A stretch of 64,000 nt of DNA from Megalopta genalis (lineage: Eukaryota > Arthropoda > Insecta > Hymenoptera > Halictidae): the NCBI RefSeq assembly GCF_051020955.1, contig NC_135027.1:9464532-9528531 (forward strand), read 5' to 3'. The position numbers and the translations under genes are program-made. A model generated the notes under the pieces. That model did no database searches. It had not been told where the DNA came from and saw only the letters and a list, made by a program, of their open reading frames with translations. Numbering within the stretch: position 1 is the first letter of the stretch; every line of letters begins with the position of its first letter. Shown piece after piece: positions 26,227-37,815 of this stretch.

Positions 26227-29200
26227 GTGGATTTGAATCTAACTCGATTGATTCGCTTCCAGTTGAAGCTAAATCATTTATATCTCAAGTATTTGAAGCT
26301 AAATCATTTGTTTCGCATGAATTTGAAGCTAAACCTTCTACTTCGCATTGCTTGGAAGATAAATCATGTGTTTCGCGTGGGTTAGAATCTAACTCGCTTG
26401 TTTCGCTTCCAGTTGAAGCTAAATCATTTATATCGCAAGTGTTTGAAGCTAAATCATTTGTTTCGCATGGATTTGTAGCTAAAACTTCTACTCCGCATTG
26501 ATTTAAATCTAAATCATGTGTTTCGCGTGAATGTGAAGATAACTCATTTGTCTCGCTTCCAGTTGAAGCTAAACCATTTATATCGCAAGTATTTGAAGCT
26601 AAATCATTTGTTTCGCATGGATTTGAAGCTAAACATTCTACTTTGCGTTGCTTTGAAGATAAATAATGTGTTTCGCATGGATTTGAATCTAACTCGCTTG
26701 TTTCACTTCCAGTTGAAGCTAAATCATTTATATCGCAAGTGTTTGAAGCTAAATCATTTGTTCCGCATGGATTTGAAGCTAAACCTTCTACCTCGCACTG
26801 ATTTGAAGCTCTGTCATGTGTTTCGCGTGGATTTGAATCTAACTCGACTGCTTCGCATGCAGTTGAAGCTAAACCTTCTACGCCGCATTGATTTGAAATT
26901 AAATCATGTGTTTCGCATGGGTTAGAAAGTAACTCGCTTGTTTCGCTTCCAGTTGAAGCTAAATCATTTATATCGCAAGTATTTGAAGCTAAATCACTTG
27001 TTTCGCATGGATTTATAGCTAAAATTTCTACTCCGCATTGATTTAAATCTAAATCATGTGTTTCGCGTGAATGTGAAAATAACTCGATTGTCTCGCTTCC
27101 AGTTGAAGTTAAACCATTTATATCGCAAGTATTTGAAGCTAAATCATTTGATTCGCATGGATTTGAAGATAAACCCTCTACTCCGCATTGATTTGAAGCT
27201 AAATCACGTGGTTCGCATGGATTTGAAGCTAAATCATTTATTTCGCATGGATTTGAAGATAAACCCTCTACTCCGCATTGATTTGAAGCTAAATCACGTG
27301 GTTCGCATGGATTTGAAGCTAAATCATTTGTTTCGCATGGATTTGAAGCTAAACCTTCTACTCCGCATTGATTTGAAGTTAAATCATGTGTTTCGCATGG
27401 GTTAGAATCTAACTCGCTTGTTTCGCTTCCAGTTGAAGCTAAATCATTTATATCGCAAGTGTTTGAAGCTAAATCATTTGTTTCGCATGGATTTGAAGCT
27501 AAAGCTTCTACCTCGCACTGATTTGAAGCTTTGTCTTGTGTTTCGTGTGGATTTGAAACTAACTCGATTGTTTCGCATGCAGTTGAAGCTAAATCATTTA
27601 TATCGCAAGTATTTGAAGCTAAATCATTTGTTTCGCATGGATTTGAAGCTAAACATTCTACTTTGCGTTGCTTTGAAGATAAATAATGTGTTTCGCATGG
27701 ATTTGAATCTAGCTCGCTTGTTTCACTTCCATTTGATTCTAAATCATTTATATCGCAAGTATTTGAAGCTAAATCATTTGTTTCGCATGGATTTGAAGAT
27801 AAACCCTCTACTCCGCATTGATTTGAAGCTAAATCACGTGGTTCGCATGGATTTGAAGCTAAATCATTTGTTTCGCATGGATTTGAAGCTAATCCTTCTG
27901 TTCCGCATTGATTTGAAGTTAAATCATGTGTTTCTCATGAGTTAGAAGCTAACTCGCTTGTTTCGCTTCCAGTTGAATCTAAATCATTTATATCGCAAGT
28001 GTTTGAAGCTAAATCATTTGTTTCGCATGGATTTGAATCTAAACATTCTACTTTGCGTTGCTTTGAAGATAAATAATGTGTTTCGCATGGATTTGAATCT
28101 AACTCGCTTGTTTCACTTCCAGTTGATTCAAAAATCATTTATATCGCATGTATTTGAAGCTAAATCATTTGTTTCGCATGGATTTGAAGATAAACCCTCT
28201 ACTCCGCATTGATTTGAAGCTAAATCACGTGGTTCGCATGGATTTCAAGCTAAATCATTTGTTTCGCATGGATTTGAAGCTAAACCTTCTACTCCGCATT
28301 GATTTGAAGTTAAATCATGTGTTTCGCATGGTTTAGAAGCTAACTCGCTTGTTTCGCTTCCAGTTGAAGCTAAATCATTTATATCGCAAGTGTTTGAAGC
28401 TAAATCATTTGTTTCGCATGGATTTGAAGCTAAGCCTTCTACCTCGCACTGATTTGAAGCTTTGTCATGTGTTTCGTGTGGATTTGAAACTAACTCGATT
28501 GTTTCGCATGCAGTTGAAGCTAATCCATTTATATCGCAAGTTTTTGAAGCTATATCATTTGTTTCACATGGATTTGAAGCTAAATCTTCTACTTCGCATT
28601 GATTTGAAGCTAAATCATGTGTTTCGAATGAATGTGAAGCTAACTCGTTTGTTTCGCATGCATTTGAAGCCACATCGTTTGTATCGCATGTACTTTAAGC
28701 TAAATCATTTGTTTCGCATGGATTTGAAGCTAACTCGCATGTTTCGCTTCCAGTTGGAGCTAAATCATTTTTTATCGCTAGTATTTGATGCAGAATCATT
28801 TGTTTCACATGGATGTCAAGCTAAATCTTCTACTTCGCATTGATTTGAAGATAAATCATGTGTTTCGAATGACTGTGAAGCTAACTCGTTTGTTTCGCAT
28901 GCATTTGAAGCTATAACGTTTATATCGCAAGTATTTGAAGGTAAATCATTTGTTTCGCATGGATTTGTAGCTAAAACTTCTACTCCGCATTGATTTAAAT
29001 CTAAATCTCTTTTCTCGCATGGATTTGAATCTAACTTGTTTGTTTCGCATGCAGTTGAATCTAAATCATTTATATCGCAAGTATTTGAAGCAAAACCATT
29101 TGTTTCGCTTGTATTTGAAGCTAATTCTTCTACTTCGCATTGATTTGATGCTAAATCATGTGTTTCGAGTGAATATGAAGCCAACTCGTTTGTTTCGCAT

Positions 29201-31212
29201 GCATTTGAAGTTATATCGTTTATATCGCAAGTACTTGAAGCTAAATCATTTGTTTCGCATGGATTTGAAGCTAACTCGCATGTCTCGCTTCTAGTTGGAG
29301 CTAAGTCATTTATATCGCTAGTATTTGAAGCTAAATCATTTGTTTCGCATGGATTTGAAGCTAAACCTTCTACTTCGCATTGCTTGGAAGATAAATCATG
29401 TGTTTCGCGTGGATTTGAATCTAACTCGATTGATTCGCTTCCAGTTGAAGCTAAATCATTTATATCTCAAGTATTTGAAGCTAAATCATTTGTTTCGCAT
29501 GAATTTGAAGCTAAACCTTCTACTTCGCATTGCTTGGAAGATAAATCATGTGTTTCGCGTGGGTTAGAATCTAACTCGCTTGTTTCGCTTCCAGTTGAAG
29601 CTAAATCATTTATATCGCAAGTGTTTGAAGCTAAATCATTTGTTTCGCATGGATTTGTAGCTAAAACTTCTACTCCGCATTGATTTAAATCTAAATCATG
29701 TGTTTCGCGTGAATGTGAAGATAACTCATTTGTCTCGCTTCCAGTTGAAGCTAAACCATTTATATCGCAAGTATTTGAAGCTAAATCATTTGTTTCGCAT
29801 GGATTTGAAGCTAAACATTCTACTTTGCGTTGCTTTGAAGATAAATAATGTGTTTCGCATGGATTTGAATCTAACTCGCTTGTTTCACTTCCAGTTGAAG
29901 CTAAATCATTTATATCGCAAGTGTTTGAAGCTAAATCATTTGTTCCGCATGGATTTGAAGCTAAACCTTCTACCTCGCACTGATTTGAAGCTCTGTCATG
30001 TGTTTCGCGTGGATTTGAATCTAACTCGACTGCTTCGCATGCAGTTGAAGCTAAACCTTCTACGCCGCATTGATTTGAAATTAAATCATGTGTTTCGCAT
30101 GGGTTAGAAAGTAACTCGCTTGTTTCGCTTCCAGTTGAAGCTAAATCATTTATATCGCAAGTATTTGAAGCTAAATCACTTGTTTCGCATGGATTTATGG
30201 CTAAAATTTCTACTCCGCATTGATTTAAATCTAAATCATGTGTTTCGCGTGAATGTGAAAATAACTCGATTGTCTCGCTTCCAGTTGAAGTTAAACCATT
30301 TATATCGCAAGTATTTGAAGCTAAATCATTTGATTCGCATGGATTTGAAGATAAACCCTCTACTCCGCATTGATTTGAAGCTAAATCACGTGGTTCGCAT
30401 GGATTTGAAGCTAAATCATTTATTTCGCATGGATTTGAAGATAAACCCTCTACTCCGCATTGATTTGAAGCTAAATCACGTGGTTCGCATGGATTTGAAG
30501 CTAAATCATTTGTTTCGCATGGATTTGAAGCTAAACCTTCTACTCCGCATTGATTTGAAGTTAAATCATGTGTTTCGCATGGGTTAGAATCTAACTCGCT
30601 TGTTTCGCTTCCAGTTGAAGCTAAATCATTTATATCGCAAGTGTTTGAAGCTAAATCATTTGTTTCGCATGGATTTGAAGCTAAAGCTTCTACCTCGCAC
30701 TGATTTGAAGCTTTGTCTTGTGTTTCGTGTGGATTTGAAACTAACTCGATTGTTTCGCATGCAGTTGAAGCTAAATCATTTATATCGCAAGTATTTGAAG
30801 CTAAATCATTTGTTTCGCATGGATTTGAAGCTAAACATTCTACTTTGCGTTGCTTTGAAGATAAATAATGTGTTTCGCATGGATTTGAATCTAGCTCGCT
30901 TGTTTCACTTCCATTTGATTCTAAATCATTTATATCGCAAGTATTTGAAGCTAAATCATTTGTTTCGCATGGATTTGAAGATAAACCCTCTAGTCCGCAT
31001 TGATTTGAAGCTAAATCACGTGGTTCGCATGGATTTGAAGCTAAATCATTTGTTTCGCATGGATTTGAAGCTAATCCTTCTGTTCCGCATTGATTTGAAG
31101 TTAAATCATGTGTTTCTCATGAGTTAGAAGCTAACTCGCTTGTTTCGCTTCCAGTTGAATCTAAATCATTTATATCGCAAGTGTTTGAAGCTAAATCATT
31201 TGTTTCGCATGG
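24841..31212. repeat. 3,182-bp near-identical tandem duplication
   Basis: About 24,841-28,030 is followed directly by a second copy at about 28,023-31,212. All landmarks are 3,182 bp apart (24,966/28,148; 25,602/28,784; 26,518/29,700; 27,418/30,600). I noted about ten single-base differences by eye, including TCGTATGG/TCGCATGG (25,145), GGATTTTAAAC/GGATTTGAAAC (25,303), GCATTTATTTG/GCATTGATTTG (25,960) and TTTATAGC/TTTATGGC (27,014). No length change was noticed. After the second copy the sequence changes at CTAAA to CCTTCTACC where the first copy reads CATTCTACTT. Confidence 0.85.
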
Positions 31213-32461
31213 ATTTGAATCTAAACCTTCTACCTCGCACTGATTTGAAGCTTTGTCATGTGTTTCGAGTGGATTTGAAACTAACTCGATTGTTTCGCAT
31301 GCAGTTGAAGCTAAATCATTTATATCGCAAGTATTTGAAGCTAAATCATTTGTTTCGCATGGATTTGAAGCTAAACCTTCTACTTCGCAATGCATGGAAG
31401 ATAAATCATGTGTTTCGCGTGGATTTGAAGCTAACTCGTTTGTTTCGAATGCAGTTGAATCTATATAATTTATATCGCAAGTATTTGAAGCTAAATTATT
31501 TGTTTCGCATGGATTTGAAGCTAAACAATCTACTTTGCTTTGCTTTGAAGATAAATGATGTGTTTCGCATGGATTTGAATCTAACTCGCTTGTTTCACTT
31601 CCAGTTGATTCTAAATCATTTATATCGCATGTATTTGAAGCTAAATCATTTGTTTCGCATGGATTTGAAGATAAACCCTCTAATCCGCATTGATTTGAAG
31701 CTAAATCACGTGGTTCGCATGGATTTCAAGCTAAATCATTTGTTTCGCATGGATTTGAAGCTAAACCTTCTACTCCGCATTGATTTGAAGTTAAATCATG
31801 TGTTTCGCATGGTTTAGAAGCTAACTCGCTTGTTTCGCTTCCAGTTGAAGCTAAATCATTTATATCGCAAGTGTTTGAAACTGAATCATTTGTTTCGCAT
31901 GGATTTGAAGCTAAACCTTCTACCTCGCACTGATTTGAAGCTTTGTCATGTGTTTCGTGTGGATTTGAAACTAACTCGATTGTTTCGCATGCAGTTGAAG
32001 CTAAACCATTTATATCGCAAGTATTTGAAGCTAAATCATTTGATTCGCATGGATTTGAAGATAAACCCTCTACTCCGCATTGATTTGAAGCTAAATCACG
32101 TGGTTCGCAAGTATTTGAAGCTAAATCATTTGTTTCGCATGGATTTGAAGCTGACTCGCTTGTTTCGCTTCCACTTGAAGCTAAATCATTTATATCGCAA
32201 GTGTTTGAAACTAAATCATTTGTTTCGCATGGATTTGAAGCTAAACCTTCTACCTCGCACTGATTTGAAGCTTTGTCATGTGTTTCGCGTGGATTTGAAT
32301 CTAACTCGATTGTTTCGCATGCAGTTGAAGCTAAGTCATTTATATCACAAGTATTTGAAGCTAAATCATTTGTTTCACATGGATTTGAAGCTAAATCTTC
32401 TACTTCGCATTGATTTGAAGCTAAATCATGTGTTTCGAATGAATGTGAATCTAACTCGATT

Positions 32462-34261
32462 GTTTCGCATGCATTTGAAGCCACATCGTTTGTATCTCAT
32501 GTACTTTAAGCTAAATCATTTGTTTCGCATGGATTTGAAGCTAACTCGCATGTTTCGCTTCCAGTTGGAGCTAAATCATTTTTTATCGCTAGTATTTGAA
32601 GCAGAATCATTTGTTTCGCATGGATTTGTAGCTAAACCTTCTACTTCGCATTGCTTGGAAGATAAATCATGTGTTTCAGGTGGATTTGAAGCTAACTCGC
32701 TTGTTCCGCTTCCAGTTAAAGCTAAATCATTTACATCGCAAGTGTTTGAAGGTTAATCATTTGTTTCGCATGGATTTGAAGCTAAACCTTCTACTTCGCA
32801 TTGATTTGAAGCTAAATCATGTGTTTCGAATGACTGTGAAGCTAACTCGTTTGTTTCGCATGAATTTGAAGCTTTATCGTTTGTATCGCAAGTATTTGAA
32901 GGTAAATCATTTGTTTCGCATGGATTTGTAGCTAAAACTTCTACTCCGCATTGATTTAAATCTAAATCTCTTTTCTCGCATGGATTTGAATCTAACTTGT
33001 TTGTTTCGCATGCAGTTGAATCTAAATCATTTATATCGCAAGTATTTGAAGCAAAACCATTTGTTTCGCTTGTATTTGAAGCTAATTCTTCTACTTCGCA
33101 TTGATTTGATGCTAAATCATGTGTTTCGAGTGAATGTGAAGCCAACTCGTTTGTTTCGCATGCATTTGAAGTTATATCGTTTATATCGCATGTATTTGAA
33201 GCTAAATCATTTGTTTCGCATGGATTTGAAGATAAACCCTCTACTCCGCATTGATTTGAAGCTAAATCACGTGGTTCGCATGGATTTCAAGCTAAATCAT
33301 TTGTTTCGCATGGATTTGAAGCTAAACCTTCTACTCCGCATTGATTTGAAGTTAAATCATGTGTTTCGCATGGTTTAGAAGCTAACTCGCTTGTTTCGCT
33401 TCCAGTTGAAGCTAAATCATTTATATCGCAAGTGTTTGAATCTGAATCATTTGTTTCGCATGGATTTGAAGCTAAACCTTCTACCTCACACTGATTTGAA
33501 GCTTTGTCATGTGTTTCGTGTGGATTTGAAACTAACTCGATTGTTTCGCATGCATTTGAAGCCACATCGTTTGTATCTCATGTACTTTAAGCTAAATCAT
33601 TTGTTTCGCATGGATTTGAAGCTAACTCGCATGTTTCGCTTCCAGTTGGAGCTAAATCATTTTTTATCGCTAGTATTTGAAGCAGAATCATTTGTTTCGC
33701 ATGGATTTGTAGCTAAGCCTTCTACTTCGCATTGCTTGGAAGATAAATCATGTGTTTCAGGTGGATTTGAAGCTAACTCGCTTGTTCCGCTTCCAGTTAA
33801 AGCTAAATCATTTACATCGCAAGTGTTTGAAGGTTAATCATTTGTTTCGCATGGATTTGAAGCTAAACCTTCTACTTCGCATTGATTTGAAGCTAAATCA
33901 TGTGTTTCGAATGACTGTGAAGCTAACTCGTTTGTTTCGCATGAATTTGAAGCTTTATCGTTTGTATCGCAAGTATTTGAAGGTAAATCATTTGTTTCGC
34001 ATGGATTTGTAGCTAAAACTTCTACTCCGCATTGATTTAAATCTAAATCTCTTTTCTCGCATGGATTTGAATCTAACTTGTTTGTTTCGCATGCAGTTGA
34101 ATCTAAATCATTTATATCGCAAGTATTTGAAGCAAAACCATTTGTTTCGCTTGTATTTGAAGCTAATTCTTCTACTTCGCATTGATTTGATGCTAAATCA
34201 TGTGTTTCGAGTGAATGTGAAGCCAACTCGTTTGTTTCGCATGCATTTGAAGTTATATCGT
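32462..34261. repeat. Tandem duplication, 1,081-bp period
   Basis: About 32,462-33,180 is repeated at about 33,543-34,261 (32,594 with 33,676-type landmarks; 32,753 with 33,834). Both copies contain AAGCAGAATCATTTG, the D unit TTTCAGGTGGATTTG, the B-type CATTTACATCGCAAGTG, and GAAGGTTAATCATTTG, none of which I found elsewhere in this combination. Confidence 0.8.
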
Positions 34262-35239
34262 TTATATCGCAAGTACTTGAAGCTAAATCATTTGTTTCGC
34301 ATGGTTTTGAAGCTAACTCGCATGTCTCGCTTCTAGTTGGAGCTAAGTCATTTATATCGCTAGTACTTGAAGCTAAATCATTTGTTTCGCATGAATTTGA
34401 AGCTAAACATTCTACCTCGCACTGATTTGAAGCTTTGTCATGTGTTTCGTGTGGATTTGAAACTAACTCGATTGTTTCGCATGCAGTTGAAGCTAAACCA
34501 TTTATATCGCAAGTATTTGAAGCTAAATCATTTGATTCGCATGGATTTGAAGATAAACCCTCTACTCCGCATTGATTTGAAGCTAAATCACGTGGTTCGC
34601 AAGTATTTGAAGCTAAATCACTTGTTTCGCATGGATTTGTAGCTAAAACTTCTACTCCGCATTGATTTAAATCTAAATCATGTGTTTCGCGTGAATGTGA
34701 AGATAACTCGTTTGTCTCGCTTCCAGTTGAAGCTAAACCATTTATATCGCAAGTATTTGAAGCTAAATCATTTGTTTCGCATGGATTTGAAGCTGACTCG
34801 CTTGTTTCACTTCCAGTTGAAGCTAAATCATTTATATCGCAAGTATTTGAAGCTAAATCATTTGTTTCGCATGGAGTTTAAGATAAACCCTCTACTCCGC
34901 ATTGATTTGAAGCTAAATCACGTGGTTCGCATGGATTTGAAACTAAATCATTTGTTTCGCATGGATTTGAAGCTAAACCTTCTACTCCGCATTGATTTGA
35001 AGTTAAATCATGTGTTTCGCATGGGTCAGAATATAACTCGCTTGTTTCGCTTCCACTTGAAGCTAAATCATTTATATCGCAAGTGTTTGAAACTAAATCG
35101 TTTGTTTCGCATGGATTTGAAGCTAAAACTTCTACTCGGCATTGATTTGAATATAAATCTCGTGTTTTGCATGGATTTGAATCTAACTCGCTTGTTTCGC
35201 TTCCAGTTAAAGCTAAATCATTTATATCGCAAGTATTTG

Positions 35240-37735
35240 AAGGTAAATCATTTGTTTCGCATGGATTTGAAGCTAAACCTTCTACTTCGCATTGATTTGA
35301 AGCTAAATCATGTGTTTCGAATGACTGTGAAGCTAACTCGTTTGTTTCGCATGAATTTGAAGCTGTATCGTTTATATCGCAAGTATTTGAAGCTAAATCA
35401 TTTGCTTCACATGGATTTGAAGCTAAAACTTCTACTCGGCATTGATTTGAATATAAATTTCGTGTTTTGCATGGATTTGAATCTAACTTGTTTGTTTCGC
35501 ATGCAGTTGGATCTAAATTATTTATATCGCAAGTATTTGAAGCTAAATCATTTGTTTCGCATGGATTTGAAGCTAAAACTTCTACTCTGCAATGATTTGA
35601 ATCTAAATCTCGTGTTTTGCATGGATTTGAATCTAACTTGTTTGTTTCGCATGCAGTTGAATCTAAATCATTTATATCGCAGTATTTGAAGCAAAATCAT
35701 TTGTTTCGCATGGATTTGAAGCCAAAGCTTTTACCTCGCATTGATTTGAAGCTAAATCATGTGTTTTCGCATGAATGTGAAGCTAACTCGTTTGTCTCGC
35801 TTCCAGTTGAAGCTAAATCATTTATATCGCAAGTACTTGAAGCTAAATCATTTGTTTCGCATGGATTTGAAGCTAACTCGCATGTCTCGCTTCCAGTTGG
35901 AGCTAAGTCATTTATATCGCTAGTACTTGAAGCTAAGCCATTTGTTTCGCATGGATTTGAAGCAAATCCTTCTACTTCGCGTTGCTTTGAATATAAATCG
36001 TGTGTTTTCGCATGAATGTGAAGCGAATTCGTTTGTCTCGCTTCCAGTTGAAGCTAAATCATTTATATCGCAAGTACTTGAAGCTAAATCATTTGTTTCG
36101 CATGGATTTGAAGCTAAACCTTCTACTTCGCATTGATTTGAAGCTAAATCATGTGTTTCGAATGACTGTGAAGCTAACTCGTTTGTTTCGCTTGGATTTG
36201 AAGCTAAACCTTCTATTTCGCATTGATTTGAAGCTAAATCATGTGTTTCGAATGAATGTGAAGCTAACTCGTTTGTTTCGCATGCATTTGAAGCTATATC
36301 GTTTATATCGCAAGTACTTGAAGCCAAATCATTTGTTTCGCATGGATTTGAAGCTAACTAGCATGTTCCGCTTCCAGTTGGTGCTAAATCATTTATATCG
36401 CTAGTATTTGCAGGTAAATCATTTGTTTCGCATGGATTTGAAGCTAAACCTTCTACTTCGCATTGATTTGAAGCTAAATCATGTGTTTCGAATGACTGTG
36501 AAGCTAACTCGTTTGTTTCGCATGAATTTGAAGCTGTATCGTTTATATCGCAAGTATTTGAAGCTAAATCATTTGCTTCACATGGATTTGAAGCTAAAAC
36601 TTCTACTCGGCATTGATTTGAATATAAATTTCGTGTTTTGCATGGATTTGAATCTAACTTGTTTGTTTCGCATGCAGTTGGGTCTAAATTATTTATATCG
36701 CAAGTATTTGAAGCTAAATCATTTGTTTCGCATGGATTTGAAGCTAAAACTTCTACACTGCAATGATTTGAATCTAAATCTCGTGTTTTGCATGGATTTG
36801 AATCTAACTTGTTTGTTTCGCATGCAGTTGAATCTAAATCATTTATATCGCAGTATTTGAAGCAAAATCATTTGTTTCGCATGGATTTGAAGCCAAAGCT
36901 TTTACCTCGCATTGATTTGAAGCTAAATCATGTGTTTTCGCATGAATGTGAAGCTAACTCGTTTGTCTCGCTTCCAGTTGAAGCTAAATCATTTATATCG
37001 CAAGTACTTGAAGCTAAATCATTTGTTTCGCATGGATTTGAAGCTTACTCGCATGTCTCGCTTCCAGTTGGAGCTAAGTCATTTATATCGCTAGTACTTG
37101 AAGCTAAGCCATTTGTTTCGCATGGATTTGAAGCAAATCCTGTTACTTCGCGTTGCTTTGAATATAAATCGTGTGTTTTCGCATGAATGTGAAGCGAATT
37201 CGTTTGTCTCGCTTCCAGTTGAAGCTAAATCATTTATATCGCAAGTACTTGAAGCTAAATCATTTGTTTCGAATGGATTTGAAGCTAAACCTTCTATTTC
37301 GCATTGATTTGAAGCTAAATCATGTGTTTCGAATGACTGTGAAGCTAACTCGTTTGTTTCGCTTGGATTTGAAGCTAAACCTTCTATTTCGCATTGATTT
37401 GAAGCTAAATCATGTGTTTCGAATGAATGTGAAGCTAACTCGTTTGTTTCGCATGCATTTGAAGCTATATCGTTTATATCGCAAGTACTTGAAGCCAAAT
37501 CATTTGTTTCGCATGGATTTGAAGCTAACTAGCATGTTCCGCTTCCAGTTGGTGCTAAATCATTTATATCGCTAGTATTTGCAGGTAAATCATTTGTTCC
37601 GCATGGATTTGAAGCTAAACCTTCTACTTCGCATTGATTTGAAGATAAATCATGTGTTTCGAATGACTGTGAAGCTAACTCGTTTGTTTCGCATGAATTT
37701 GAAGCTATATCGTTTATATCGCAAGTATTTGAAGC
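35240..37735. repeat. 1,171-bp tandem repeat, two copies plus a partial third
   Basis: Copies at about 35,240-36,410 and 36,411-37,581, with a further 150 bp or so of a third to about 37,735. Landmarks 1,171 bp apart include GCTTCACATGGATTTG (35,403/36,574), the 29-bp B unit ATATCGCAGTATTTGAAGC (35,676/36,847), and two 31-bp D units GTGTTTTCGC per copy (about 35,762 and 36,001; 36,932 and 37,172). Differences are few, such as TACTTCGC/TATTTCGC near 36,123/37,294. Confidence 0.85.
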
Positions 37736-37815
37736 TAAATCATTTGTTTCGCAAGGATTTGAAGCTAAAACTTCTACTCCGCATTGATTTTAAATCTAAA
37801 TCTCTTTTTTCGCAT

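Larger units (their letters stand above)
1..35120. repeat. Array subdomain I (pentamers with GCGTTGC and CACTGATTTG type E units)
   Basis: This half is set apart by monomer variants that are rare or absent later: the E-D junction TTTGCGTTGCTTTGAAG followed by GATAAATAATGTG, E units ending in CCTCGCACTGATTTG followed by D units with CTTTGTCATGTG, the D form ATCACGTGGTTCGCATGG, and a 31-bp B unit with CATTTTTTATCGC. Pentamers dominate, with 90-bp A-E-D and A-C-B cycles inserted. Large blocks of 0.7-3.8 kb are repeated inside the subdomain, giving a mosaic. The right edge is placed where the first CGGCATTGATTTGAATAT unit appears (about 35,128). The CTTTGTCATGTG form is seen again in parts of subdomain II (about 52.2, 57.2, 60.7, 62.6 and 63.5 kb), so the two halves have exchanged material or share ancestry. 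Confidence 0.8.
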
